From: an uncultured Faecalibacterium sp.
Lineage (GTDB): Bacteria; Bacillota; Clostridia; Oscillospirales; Ruminococcaceae
Reading direction: 5' to 3'
Length of the DNA: 31,954 nt
Assembly (NCBI GenBank): GCA_900551435.1
Contig: URVW01000023.1
Location: forward strand, 1-31,954
The position numbers and the translations under genes are program-made. Positions 7,939-16,165 of the stretch are shown one piece after another. The stretch's first letter is position 1; each line of letters begins with the position of its first letter. Under the pieces are notes generated by a model, which was not told the DNA's origin, did no database searches, and worked only from the letters and a program-made list of their open reading frames with translations.

Positions 7939-9027
7939 TTAGCGCTTGATGTCGTAGTTCATGTTCATCAGGTTGCGGATGGAGCTGACATCGTCGGTGA
8001 TGTTGGCATCGCCGTGGATGGTGTGCTTGATGACGCTGCTTGCCACCGCGAAGTTGATCATATCCATGGCCTTGTAATCGTGGAGCATCGCGTAGATCAG
8101 GCCGCTGGCAAAAGCGTCGCCGCCGCCCACGCGGTCGAGGATGTTGAAGGTGAACAGCTTGCTCTCGAAGGTGTGGCCTTCGTACCACATAAAGGCTTTC
8201 AGGCTGTTCTCGCTGCCGCTGTGAGCATAGCGCACATGGCGGGCAATGCACTTCAGATTGGGATAGCGCTCGATGAAGTGCTGGAAGATCTCATCCTGCT
8301 GCTCGTAGCTGGGCTGGAGAGGAACGCCATCCTTCCAGTCGCCCTTGGAGTGGTCGGACTCGTCCTTCCACAGGTGATAAGGCTCAATGCCCAGCAGAAC
8401 GTCCACATAGGGCAGACACTCGGTGCAGAAGTCGCGGGCCTCTTCCCACGTCCACAAGGTGGAGCGGAAGTTGCCGTCGAAGCTGACGGTCAGGCCCTTC
8501 TTCTTGGCGGTCTTGAGCATGTCGATGATCAGGCCGCGGCAGTTGGGGGCCAGCGCCGGGGTGATGCCGCTCAGGTGCAGCCAGTCGAAGCCGTCCAGCA
8601 GGGCGTCCAGATCGACCTGCGAGAAGTCGTACTCGGTGATGGCGCTGTGCTTGCGGTCGTAGATGACCTTGGAAGCGCGGATGCCGTAGCCCGTTTCCAG
8701 ATAGTAAGTACCCAGACGGTTCGAGGGTGTCTCGTTCGGCTCGGTGAGGATCATCGGCGTGCAGTGCACATCGTTGGAACGCAGCCAGCGCACCGCGCTC
8801 TTGCCCAGACTGTTGTTCGGAACGACGCTGAAAAAGGTGCTGTCCACGCCCAGATTGGCCAGTGCCAGAGCGATGTTTGCCTCGCTGCCGCCGTAGCTTG
8901 CCTCAAAGCTGGAAGCCATGCGGATCTTCTCGTAGTTCGGCGGAGTCAGACGCAGCATGATCTCGCCGCAGGTGATGAATTTCTGCCCGTTGGCCTCGCT
9001 GCCAAGGATCGGATTGTAGTGTTCCAT
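7939..9027 (-). CDS. kdgK: PfkB-family sugar kinase, likely 2-keto-3-deoxygluconate kinase
   Basis: A 362-aa ribokinase-fold kinase. The N-terminal substrate region has FITCGEIMLRL and SYGGSEANIALALANLG (PfkB signature 1, residues ~44-60). Signature 2 is DRVGGGDAFASGL (298-310) with the catalytic Asp at 304. Length and the GEIMLRLTPP start resemble the KdgK/sugar-kinase subgroup that phosphorylates 2-dehydro-3-deoxygluconate in uronate breakdown; specificity is inferred, and another PfkB substrate is possible. AGGAGG precedes the ATG. It is monocistronic, with its own promoter at 9096-9124 and a terminator after the stop. Confidence 0.85.
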   Translation of the reverse strand: MEHYNPILGSEANGQKFITCGEIMLRLTPPNYEKIRMASSFEASYGGSEANIALALANLGVDSTFFSVVPNNSLGKSAVRWLRSNDVHCTPMILTEPNETPSNRLGTYYLETGYGIRASKVIYDRKHSAITEYDFSQVDLDALLDGFDWLHLSGITPALAPNCRGLIIDMLKTAKKKGLTVSFDGNFRSTLWTWEEARDFCTECLPYVDVLLGIEPYHLWKDESDHSKGDWKDGVPLQPSYEQQDEIFQHFIERYPNLKCIARHVRYAHSGSENSLKAFMWYEGHTFESKLFTFNILDRVGGGDAFASGLIYAMLHDYKAMDMINFAVASSVIKHTIHGDANITDDVSSIRNLMNMNYDIKR

Positions 9028-9071
9028 AACGCTCCTCCTAAAAAGTCGTTGCTGTCGTGTATACCGTTACG

Positions 9072-9085
9072 ATGTGAGAACACAT
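9072..9085. promoter_or_regulatory. Candidate operator of the sugar kinase gene
   Basis: The perfect palindrome ATGTG-AGAA-CACAT sits about 10-25 bp downstream of the kinase -10 box, where a repressor would block transcription. No regulator gene is adjacent, so the role is inferred from position only. Confidence 0.35.
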
Positions 9086-9095
9086 TGTTGTATCC

Positions 9096-9124
9096 ATTAT
9101 ACCGCACCCTTCTCCAAATCGCAA
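9096..9124 (-). promoter_or_regulatory. SigA-type promoter of the sugar kinase gene
   Basis: Minus strand: -35 TTGCGA (9124-9119), 17-bp spacer, -10 TATAAT (9101-9096). Confidence 0.8.
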
Positions 9125-9250
9125 GCGAAAGACGTGAGTCATGAGAGAAAATAAACGGGGATTTTTGGGGATTTTGACGAACCCACTCCGGACAGCGGAG
9201 CACTTCCGCTTCGGAGATAAAGTGTTCAGCGTCCAGCAGGGGCTGCCCGA

Positions 9251-9308
9251 CCTGCCAATGGCTCGCCCTTTGGGAGAGCTGCTGAGCAGCGCGAAGCTGA
9301 GAGGGTCA
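9251..9308 (-). repeat. Interspersed palindromic repeat, copy 2
   Basis: Read on the minus strand it begins TGACCCTCTCAG, and the TGA is the stop of the radical SAM gene, as in copy 1. The core CTCTCCCAAAGGGCGAGCC is identical to copy 1. The intervening hairpin differs in sequence (CAGC-TTCGC-GCTG) but is still self-complementary. Confidence 0.85.
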
Positions 9309-10223
9309 CACCCCTGTCAGATCGAACGAGGGGGTATACTCCTCCTTGGCGCTGCTCTTCTGCTGCATGTAGCCGTCCGAAAGGCCGAGGTCCATGGCGT
9401 AGTTGACCACCCGGCGGTATTCGTAGGTGGTGATGCGGCGGCCGATGCCGTGTTCTGCCGCCTTGTAGAACGGCGTGTACTGGCTCATGACGCTGGGCAG
9501 GAAGCACCCCGGGTCGGCGCGGTTCCATGCCGCCATCTGGTCCAGCACGGCAAAGCTGTCGTCCACATGCCCGGGCAGGGCCAGATGCCGCAGGATGACG
9601 CCCTTTTGCAGGATGCCGTCCGCGTCAAAGACCGGATGCCCTGCTTGTGCCATCATGGCTTCGATGCCGGGTTTTGCCACGGCGAAATAATCCGGCGCAG
9701 CCGAAAGCTCTGCCGAAAGGGCAGGGGAGACATACTTCAGGTCCGCCAGCCAGATGTCGATGTACCCCCGCCAGCGCTCGATGCTGTCCAGCGTCTCGTA
9801 GCCGCCGGTATTGCAGACGATGGGAAGATGCAGTCCCTTGGCCCGCGCTTCGTCCAGCGCCGCGATGATCCACGGCTGCCACTGTCCGGGCGTGACGAGG
9901 TTGATGTTGTGCGCTCCCTGCGCCTGAAGGTCGAGAAAAATCTCCGCAAGGTGCTCGACCGTGATCTCCTTGCCAAGCCCCTCGGCGCTGATGGGGTAGT
10001 TCTGGCAGAAACAGCACTTCAGCGTACAGCCGGAGAAAAACACCGTGCCGCTCCCGCGGGTCCCGCTGATGCAGGGTTCTTCCCAGAAGTGCAGGGCCGC
10101 GCGGGCCGCTTTCAAGGTCCCGCCCGCGCCGCAGAAGCCGGTGCGTCCGGCGGCACGGTCGGCTTTGCACTGGCGGGGACAGAGGGTGCAGGAGGCGGGC
10201 GCGATGTTGGTGGTTTTGGGCAT
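9306..10223 (-). CDS. Radical SAM protein, PflX-like (COG1313)
   Basis: A 305-aa protein with the radical SAM cluster C66-x3-C70-x2-C73 (CTLKCCFC). An N-terminal cysteine group C12-x2-C15-x3-C19 plus C31 resembles the extra motif of PflX-type proteins related to pyruvate formate-lyase activases. The downstream WLADLKY and VILRHLALPGH stretches also fit. A glycyl radical substrate or other target is unknown, and none is encoded nearby. The ATG at 10223 is chosen because AAAGGA precedes it and it starts ~40 nt after the probable transcription start; the longer reading begins at a TTG with no clear ribosome site. It is divergent from fbp. Confidence 0.82.
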   Translation of the reverse strand: MPKTTNIAPASCTLCPRQCKADRAAGRTGFCGAGGTLKAARAALHFWEEPCISGTRGSGTVFFSGCTLKCCFCQNYPISAEGLGKEITVEHLAEIFLDLQAQGAHNINLVTPGQWQPWIIAALDEARAKGLHLPIVCNTGGYETLDSIERWRGYIDIWLADLKYVSPALSAELSAAPDYFAVAKPGIEAMMAQAGHPVFDADGILQKGVILRHLALPGHVDDSFAVLDQMAAWNRADPGCFLPSVMSQYTPFYKAAEHGIGRRITTYEYRRVVNYAMDLGLSDGYMQQKSSAKEEYTPSFDLTGV

Positions 10224-10269
10224 AATATCCAAGTCCTTTGCAAAAGTTTCGAACAAATTGCTCGTATCT

Positions 10270-10303
10270 ATTATACCATTTTCGACCCCGGTTGTGGTAT
10301 ACT
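10270..10303. promoter_or_regulatory. Overlapping divergent promoters (radical SAM gene / fbp)
   Basis: A minus-strand -10 TATAAT (10275-10270) faces the radical SAM gene. A plus-strand -10 TATACT (10298-10303) faces fbp. Neither has a good -35 box at 17 bp, and the two promoters occupy the same ~50 bp, so they may compete or need an activator. Confidence 0.5.
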
Positions 10304-10314
10304 ATGAGTGAATA

Positions 10315-10329
10315 TTGCATGTTGTGCAA
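10315..10329. promoter_or_regulatory. Candidate operator in the fbp leader
   Basis: The perfect dyad TTGCA-N5-TGCAA lies at about +5 to +20 of the fbp transcript predicted from the -10 box. Function is inferred from position only. Confidence 0.3.
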
Positions 10330-10362
10330 GAATACTGCATATTTGGAACTTGGGAGGAACCT

Positions 10363-12369
10363 ATGCGCACCGAAAATGAGGAGATCCGCGATCATCTGAA
10401 ATATCTGTCTCTGCTGGCCCGGGATTACCCGTCGCAGGCCGCTGCCGCCAGCGAGATCATCAGCACGCAGGCGCTGCTCAAACTGCCCAAGGGCACGGAG
10501 CATTTTATGAGTGACCTGCACGGCGAGAATGAAGCCTTCGTCCACATCCTGAACTCAGCTTCCGGCGTCATCCGCGAAAAGGTGGATATCGTGCTGGGGG
10601 ATACCATCCCCGAAGCCGCCCGCGCCGAACTGGCCACCCTGATCTATTACCCCAACGAAAAGCTGCCCCAGCTCAAGGCCCGCTGTGCCGACGAGGACGA
10701 GCTGGACCAGTGGTACACCGAGACGCTGCTCCAGCTCATCGATATCTGCCGGTTGGTGTCGTCCAAGCACACCCGCGAGCATGTGCGGGAATGTCTGCCG
10801 GTGAGCTGCGGCTACATTCTGGACGAGCTGCTCCATGCCCATTTCGAGGACCACGACAAGGACCTGTACTATGGCCAGATCGTGGGCAGCATCATCGAGA
10901 ATGGCCGCGCCGATAAATTCATCGTCCGCCTGTGCGAGCTGATCAAGCGGCTGGCCGTGGATAAACTCCACATCGTCGGAGACCTGTTCGACCGCGGCCC
11001 CCGCCCGGATATCATTCTGGACCTGCTCATGCGCCACCACAATGTCGATATCCAGTGGGGCAACCACGACGTGGTCTGGATGGGCGCAGCGGCGGGCAGC
11101 CCCATCTGCATCTGCACCGTGCTGAAAACGACGCTGGCCTACCACAACCACGCCATGCTGGAGGACTGCTACGGCATCAACTTGCGGCATCTGCAGCGGA
11201 TGGCAGAGCAGTTCTACGGAGACGACGACCTGACCCTCTGGATGCCCCACACCGATGCGGCGCGCGGTCCCTACACCGAGGGAATGCTCCACCGCTGTGC
11301 AGTCATGCACAAGGCTGTGAGCATCCTGATGCTCAAGATGGAGTGCGCCGTCATCGCGCGGAACCCGGATTTCAAGATGCAGGGGAGAGACTTCCTGCGC
11401 CACATCGATTGGGAAAAGGGGACCGTTACCATCAACGGCAAAGAATATCCGCTGCGGGATACCAGCTTCCCCACGGTGGACCACGCCGACCCGTCGAAGC
11501 TCAACTACGACGAACAGGTGGTGCTGACCAAGCTCGTGCAGTCCTTCCGTCAGAGCGAAAAATTGCAGCAGCACATCGAGTTCCTCTATGCCAAGGGCAG
11601 CGTTTATCACATTGAGAACGGTAACCTGCTCTATCACGGTGTCGTCCCGATGACCAAGACCGGCAGCTTCGCCGTGGAGCGGTTCGAGGGCCACAGCTAT
11701 TCCGGCCGCGCCCTGATGGACTACTGCGACGAGCGGGCACGCCGGGGCTACTTTGCGCCGGAAGGTTCTGCGGCCCGCCAGAGCGGTCAGGACTTTTTGT
11801 GGTATCTGTGGTGCGGCAAGCTGTCGCCGCTGTTCGGCCGCAGCGCCATGACGACCTTCGAGCGGCTCTATGTCGAGGACCCCGCCACCCACGAAGAGGT
11901 CAAGGACCCCTATTATACATGGTACAATGAAGAGGCCGCATGCCGCCGCATTCTGGCGGAGTTCGGGCTTCCCGGGACCAGCCACATCGTCAATGGCCAT
12001 GTGCCGGTCCGCGAAAAGAGCGGCGAAAGCCCCATCAAGGGCGGCGGACGCCTTGTGGTCATCGACGGCGGGTTCTGCCGCGCCTACCACGACAAGACCG
12101 GCATCGCGGGCTATACGCTGGTCTATTCCAGCCGCACGATGTCTCTGCGCACCCATCAGCCGTTCGAGAGCGCGGAAAAAGCCGTCAATGAGAACATCGA
12201 TATCCTCTCGCAGAAGAACATTCTGGAGACCGAGAACCACCGCATCCTCGTGGAGGAGACCGACGAGGGCGAGGTGCTTCGCGAGCGCGTGCATGACCTG
12301 AAACAGCTGGTCAAAGCCTATCAGCTGGGCTGGCTGAAGGAGCAGCATTGCGAAGATTGTGTCTGGTAA
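10363..12369 (+). CDS. fbp: Fructose-1,6-bisphosphatase, class III (Firmicutes type)
   Basis: A 668-aa enzyme of gluconeogenesis that converts fructose-1,6-bisphosphate to fructose-6-phosphate. It belongs to the FBPase_2 family, which has a calcineurin-like metallophosphatase core. Visible motifs are GTEHFMSDLHGE (residues ~45-56), GDLFDRGPRPD (about 206-216) and QWGNHDVVWMG (about 230-240), all metal-binding loops, followed by the family-typical GSPICICTVLKTT. Length agrees with the usual ~640-670 aa. The ATG at 10363 follows GGGAGG and begins MRTENEEIRDHLKYL; an upstream in-frame TTG at 10315 falls in the leader. Confidence 0.95.
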   Translation: MRTENEEIRDHLKYLSLLARDYPSQAAAASEIISTQALLKLPKGTEHFMSDLHGENEAFVHILNSASGVIREKVDIVLGDTIPEAARAELATLIYYPNEKLPQLKARCADEDELDQWYTETLLQLIDICRLVSSKHTREHVRECLPVSCGYILDELLHAHFEDHDKDLYYGQIVGSIIENGRADKFIVRLCELIKRLAVDKLHIVGDLFDRGPRPDIILDLLMRHHNVDIQWGNHDVVWMGAAAGSPICICTVLKTTLAYHNHAMLEDCYGINLRHLQRMAEQFYGDDDLTLWMPHTDAARGPYTEGMLHRCAVMHKAVSILMLKMECAVIARNPDFKMQGRDFLRHIDWEKGTVTINGKEYPLRDTSFPTVDHADPSKLNYDEQVVLTKLVQSFRQSEKLQQHIEFLYAKGSVYHIENGNLLYHGVVPMTKTGSFAVERFEGHSYSGRALMDYCDERARRGYFAPEGSAARQSGQDFLWYLWCGKLSPLFGRSAMTTFERLYVEDPATHEEVKDPYYTWYNEEAACRRILAEFGLPGTSHIVNGHVPVREKSGESPIKGGGRLVVIDGGFCRAYHDKTGIAGYTLVYSSRTMSLRTHQPFESAEKAVNENIDILSQKNILETENHRILVEETDEGEVLRERVHDLKQLVKAYQLGWLKEQHCEDCVW

Positions 12370-12434
12370 ACGCGGTTTGTGTCATGCAACTTGACGAAAT
12401 TTCTGTAAATTTTTTGAAAAAACAAACAAAATAA

Positions 12435-12471
12435 CCGAATATCTTCGGATTTTCTGGGCAAAACAGAAAAT
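12435..12471 (+). terminator. Weak hairpins after fbp
   Basis: CCGAA-TATC-TTCGG is followed by ATTTTC, and next to it ATTTTCTG pairs with CAGAAAAT. The region is AT-rich. Termination is likely but weaker than elsewhere in the window. Confidence 0.4.
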
Positions 12472-12494
12472 AATCCCTGCTGTGCAAATGGGTC

Positions 12495-12523
12495 TTTGCT
12501 TTTTGGCCGAAGTTGTGTATAAT
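12495..12523 (+). promoter_or_regulatory. SigA-type promoter of murA
   Basis: -35 TTTGCT (12495-12500), 17-bp spacer, -10 TATAAT (12518-12523), giving a leader of about 100 nt. Confidence 0.65.
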
Positions 12524-12628
12524 AAAATAGCATATCGTGAAGTCCTGTGCCTTGCGATGTGCGCGGATCGATTGTGAAGAGAAACCCTTTGGGGGCCGAC
12601 ACAGCCCCACGACAAGGAGATCATAAAA

Positions 12629-13912
12629 TTGGAAAAGTTTGTTATTACGGGCGGTAAGCCCCTGCACGGCGCGGTCACGATCTCGGGCGCAAAAAATGCG
12701 GCTGTCGGCATCCTGCCGGCCACCATTCTGGCGGCGGATGTCTGCGTGATCGAGAACCTGCCGGATATCAGCGATGTTGCGGTCAGCCTGAAGATCCTGA
12801 GCGTCCTTGGCGCACAGGTGAAGATGCTGAATAAGAACACCTACGAGATCGACACCACCCACATCACCTGCACCAATGTGCCGGACGACCTGTCCCGTCA
12901 GATGCGTGCAAGCTATTATTTTCTGGGTGCGCTGCTGTCCCGTTTCGGCAAGGCACAGGTCGCCATGCCGGGTGGCTGCAACCTCGGACCCCGCCCCATC
13001 GACCAGCACCTGAAGGCCTTCAGTGCTCTGGGTGCAGAGGACAGCGTGGATTACGGTATGATCACCGTCCGCGCCAAGGAGCTGACCGGTGCGCATATCT
13101 TCTTTGATAAGGTCAGCGTTGGTGCGACCATGAACGGGATGCTCTCTGCGGTCATGGCCGAGGGCCAGACCATTCTGGAGAACTGCGCCAAGGAACCCCA
13201 TGTCGTTGATCTGGCAAACTTCCTGAATATGTGCGGCGCCGATGTGCGCGGCGCTGGCACGGATGTCATCAAGGTGCGCGGCGTGCGGCAGATGCACGGC
13301 TGCACCTACAGCATCATCCCGGACCAGATCGAGGCCGGCAGCTATATGGTGGCTGCCGCTGCCACGGGCGGCGATGTCCTCATCGAGAACGTGACCCCCA
13401 AGCATCTGGAACCCATCACTGCAAAGCTCCGCCGTGCGGGCGTCGAGGTCGAGGAGTTTGACGATTCCGTCCGCGTCCGCCGCACCGGCGATGTGCTGCC
13501 CCTGAAGATCAACACCATGCCGCACCCCGGCTTTCCGACCGATATGCAGCCCCTGATGGGCGTGCTGCTCAGCATCGCCAAGGGCACTTCCACCATCACC
13601 GAGAGCGTGTGGGACAACCGTTTCCGCTATGTGGACGAGCTGCGCAAGATGGGCGCGAACGTTCAGGTGGACGGTCAGGTGGCCGTGTTCGAGGGCGTGG
13701 AAAAGCTCAGCCCCGCGCCGCTGCGGGCTTCGGACCTGCGTGCCGGTGCTGCGATGGTCGTTGCCGCTCTGATGGCGGACGGGACCAGCGAGATCGAGGA
13801 GATCGGCCACATCGAGCGCGGCTATGAGAACATCGTGGAGAAGCTGCGCGGTCTGGGCGCAGACATCAGCAAGGTGGACCGTGCGCCCGCCGCGCTGGAA
13901 TCGGCGATGTAA
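12629..13912 (+). CDS. murA: UDP-N-acetylglucosamine 1-carboxyvinyltransferase
   Basis: A 427-aa cytoplasmic enzyme of the first committed step of peptidoglycan synthesis, transferring enolpyruvate from PEP to UDP-GlcNAc. The N-terminal GAKNAAVGILPATIL holds the conserved Lys-Asn pair (K22, N23). The active-site loop MPGGCNLGPRPIDQH carries Cys117, the residue fosfomycin alkylates, so sensitivity at the target is expected. GFPTDMQP and VWDNRFRYVDEL are also family motifs. The start is TTG, with AAGGAGA 8 nt upstream; MEKFVITGGKPLHG fits family N-termini. It probably has its own promoter and ends at a terminator before the next gene. Confidence 0.96.
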   Translation: MEKFVITGGKPLHGAVTISGAKNAAVGILPATILAADVCVIENLPDISDVAVSLKILSVLGAQVKMLNKNTYEIDTTHITCTNVPDDLSRQMRASYYFLGALLSRFGKAQVAMPGGCNLGPRPIDQHLKAFSALGAEDSVDYGMITVRAKELTGAHIFFDKVSVGATMNGMLSAVMAEGQTILENCAKEPHVVDLANFLNMCGADVRGAGTDVIKVRGVRQMHGCTYSIIPDQIEAGSYMVAAAATGGDVLIENVTPKHLEPITAKLRRAGVEVEEFDDSVRVRRTGDVLPLKINTMPHPGFPTDMQPLMGVLLSIAKGTSTITESVWDNRFRYVDELRKMGANVQVDGQVAVFEGVEKLSPAPLRASDLRAGAAMVVAALMADGTSEIEEIGHIERGYENIVEKLRGLGADISKVDRAPAALESAM

Positions 13913-13935
13913 CAGAACTTTCGATACAGCTAAAA

Positions 13936-13966
13936 CAGCCTGCCGCATTTTGCGGCGGGCTGCTTT
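13936..13966 (+). terminator. Intrinsic terminator of murA
   Basis: CAGCCTGCCGC pairs with GCGGCGGGCTG over 11 bp (one T-G pair) with an ATTTT loop and a short CTTTC tail. It ends just before the next ribosome binding site, so some read-through into the next gene is likely. Confidence 0.7.
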
Positions 13967-13978
13967 CATGAGGAGAAT

Positions 13979-14767
13979 ATGGCAGAATTTATCTCATTGT
14001 ATTCCGGCTCGTCCGGCAACGGCAGCGTGGTGCGCTGTGGGCAGCGCTACCTCATCATCGATATGGGCAAGGGCGTGCGGACGACCGGTGCGGCCCTCAA
14101 GGCGCTGGACCTGAACATCAGTGATTGCGCGGGCATCCTTGTGACCCACGAGCACAGCGACCATGTGAAGGGCCTGTCCACCTTCCTGAAAAAGAACCCG
14201 CTGCCCGTCTACGGCGCGGCCGCAACGCTGGATTTTCTGGATGCGAACGGCATCGTGCCCGCGTCCTGCGAACTGCGCAGCATGTCCGGCGGGGAAGAGG
14301 ACATCGGCGATTTTGGCGTGACGGCGTTCCCCACCAGCCACGATGTGCCCTGTGTGGGTTACCGCATCCACACGCCGGACGACAAGACCATGACCATCGC
14401 CACCGACCTTGGGGTCCTGACGCCCCCGGTGCACGAAGCGCTGTCCGGTTGTGACCTCGTGGCGCTGGAAAGCAACTACGACCTCCACATGCTCCGCAGC
14501 GGGCCGTATCCGTATTACTTACGCTCCCGCATCGAGTCCACCCGGGGGCATCTCTCCAACGATGAGTGTTCAGCGAAAATTCTGGAGCTGATCCAAGAGG
14601 GCTGCAAAAAGTTTGCGCTGTGCCACCTTTCGCAGGAGAACAATACCCCTATGCTGGCCCTGCAGACCGTGTTCAACACCCTCGGCGCGGCGGGCGTCGT
14701 GCCGGAAAAAGACTGCATCGTTCAGACGCAGCGAAGGAATGAAGTCAGCCCGGTGCTGGAATTTTGA
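13979..14767 (+). CDS. WalJ/YycJ-family metallo-beta-lactamase-fold hydrolase
   Basis: A 262-aa MBL-fold protein. The metal motif THEHSDH (H57, H59, D61, H62) follows SLYSGSSGNGS, the glycine-rich start typical of YycJ/WalJ. FPTSHDVPCVGY and ATDLGVL supply later metal ligands, and LESNYD and CHLSQENN are further family motifs. Family members are thought to be exonucleases or phosphodiesterases linked to DNA repair or cell-wall control. In many Firmicutes the gene sits beside walRK; here no two-component genes are adjacent. AGGAGA lies 2-7 nt before the ATG. Confidence 0.88.
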   Translation: MAEFISLYSGSSGNGSVVRCGQRYLIIDMGKGVRTTGAALKALDLNISDCAGILVTHEHSDHVKGLSTFLKKNPLPVYGAAATLDFLDANGIVPASCELRSMSGGEEDIGDFGVTAFPTSHDVPCVGYRIHTPDDKTMTIATDLGVLTPPVHEALSGCDLVALESNYDLHMLRSGPYPYYLRSRIESTRGHLSNDECSAKILELIQEGCKKFALCHLSQENNTPMLALQTVFNTLGAAGVVPEKDCIVQTQRRNEVSPVLEF

Positions 14768-14821
14768 GAAACAAGGCAGCATCTGTTTTGAAAAGGGAAG
14801 AGCTGCCGGATGAAGAACAAG

Positions 14822-14860
14822 AAAGGCTCCTGTCCGATGAATGGACAGGAGCCTTTGTTA
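14822..14860. terminator. Bidirectional terminator between convergent genes
   Basis: AAAGGCTCCTGTCC pairs perfectly over 14 bp with GGACAGGAGCCTTT around a 7-nt loop. On the plus strand it is followed by GTTATTTT, on the minus strand by CTTGTTCTT. It serves walJ (plus) and the flavodiiron gene (minus). Confidence 0.85.
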
Positions 14861-14884
14861 TTTTATCGAAACTTTATGAAACAC

Positions 14885-16063
14885 TCAGCCGACGATCTCA
14901 TCCGCCAGTGCATCCATCTGCGCTTCAGATGCCGCATTGACGGCAGAGCGGATGGTAACGACGTTCTCACAGACGGTCATATTCTTCATGCCGTCCAGCT
15001 CGGCCCGCATGAGTTTTGCTGCCATGGGGGCCCAAGTGCCATTCTCCATCAGGCCGATGGTGCGGCTCTGGAAGTTCTTGGTCTTGAGGTGGGCGAGCAG
15101 ATTCTCCATCGGCGGGAAGAGGAAGCCGTCGTACGTCGCACAGGCCAGAACGATCTTGCCGCAGCGGAACGCCTCGGTCACCGCATAGGAAACGTCGGTG
15201 CGGGTCAGGTCCATCTCCACGACCTTGGCTCCCTTTGCACGGAGCTTTTCAGCCATCAGGTGGGCAGCTTCGCGGGTGTGGCCGTGGATGGAAGCACTGG
15301 CCACAAGAATTTTCTCCGGTTCTTCGGGCTTGTAGCTGGACCAGAGGTCGTAGTAGTTCAGGTATTGGCTCAGATCGCCGGTCAGAACCGGGCCGTGCAG
15401 CGGGCAGATGGTCTGGATGTCCAACGCGGCGGCTTTTTTCAGAAGGGCCTGTACCTGCGGACCATATTTGCCCACGATGTTCAGGAAATACCGGCGGGCT
15501 TCGCTGGCCCAGTTGGCGTTCTTGTCAAACTTGGCTACCGCGCCGAAGCGGCCAAAGCCATCGGCGGAGAAGAGCACCTTTTCGCTGGACTCATAGCTGA
15601 CCATGACTTCCGGCCAGTGGACCATGGGCGCGAACACAAAGGTCAGGGTGTGTGCGCCCAGTGTCAGGCTTTCGCCGTCCTTGACGGTCACACGGCGGTC
15701 TTTTGCAATGGCATCCGCGCCGAAGAACTGCTCCATGTAGAGGAAGGTCTTGGCGTTGCCGACCACCTGCATCTCCGGATACAGTGCCGCCAGCTTTGCA
15801 ATGTTGGCCCCGTGGTCCGGCTCCATGTGAGAGACGATGAGGTAATCCGGCTTCGTGCCGTCCAGCGCTTCGGCCAGATTTTCCAGCCATGCGTCGGTGG
15901 CACGAGCATCCACCGTGTCAAGGATCGCGGTCTTTTCGTCCCGGATGACATAGGAATTGTAGCTGACGCCCGTGGGCACAGGATACTGGCTCTCGAACAG
16001 GTCGATGGTGGTATCATCCACCCCGACACCCAAAATGGCGCTGCTGATTTTGTTCACGCTCAT
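14885..16063 (-). CDS. Flavodiiron protein (A-type, FprA-like)
   Basis: A 392-aa cytoplasmic oxidoreductase that in this family reduces O2 and/or NO to harmless products with electrons from rubredoxin or a related donor. The N-terminal diiron domain shows ligands H79-x-E81-x-D83-H84 (SHMEPDH), H149 (VHWPE), D168 (SADGFG) and H223 (LHGP). A flavodoxin-like domain starts at about residue 252, with SIHGHT as FMN-loop candidate. No rubredoxin domain is fused. The second ATG (MSVNK, 16063) is chosen because GAGAGG lies 9 nt before it; the first ATG (16072) abuts that same site with no spacing. In a strict gut anaerobe it would protect against oxygen. Confidence 0.92.
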   Translation of the reverse strand: MSVNKISSAILGVGVDDTTIDLFESQYPVPTGVSYNSYVIRDEKTAILDTVDARATDAWLENLAEALDGTKPDYLIVSHMEPDHGANIAKLAALYPEMQVVGNAKTFLYMEQFFGADAIAKDRRVTVKDGESLTLGAHTLTFVFAPMVHWPEVMVSYESSEKVLFSADGFGRFGAVAKFDKNANWASEARRYFLNIVGKYGPQVQALLKKAAALDIQTICPLHGPVLTGDLSQYLNYYDLWSSYKPEEPEKILVASASIHGHTREAAHLMAEKLRAKGAKVVEMDLTRTDVSYAVTEAFRCGKIVLACATYDGFLFPPMENLLAHLKTKNFQSRTIGLMENGTWAPMAAKLMRAELDGMKNMTVCENVVTIRSAVNAASEAQMDALADEIVG

Positions 16064-16095
16064 AAAAGACATCCTCTCTTCATTTTTATCGATGT

Positions 16096-16109
16096 GCCGG
16101 AAAACCGGC
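16096..16109. promoter_or_regulatory. Leader hairpin of the flavodiiron gene
   Basis: GCCGG-AAAA-CCGGC forms a perfect 5-bp stem in the transcript leader, between promoter and ribosome binding site. It may stabilise the mRNA or be a regulator site. Confidence 0.4.
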
Positions 16110-16132
16110 GATGTTTACTAGGAACATTTCTT

Positions 16133-16161
16133 ATTATAGCAGGAAGGACCGCATTTGGCAA
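16133..16161 (-). promoter_or_regulatory. SigA-type promoter of the flavodiiron gene
   Basis: Minus strand: -35 TTGCCA (16161-16156), 17-bp spacer, -10 TATAAT (16138-16133). It lies just downstream of the rmuC stop codon, so the flavodiiron gene can be transcribed independently. Confidence 0.8.
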
Positions 16162-16165
16162 GAGG

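Noticed and set aside
7873..10307. Two long plus-strand frames over the sugar kinase and radical SAM genes
   Set aside because: Both are antisense to genes with clear catalytic motifs and promoters.
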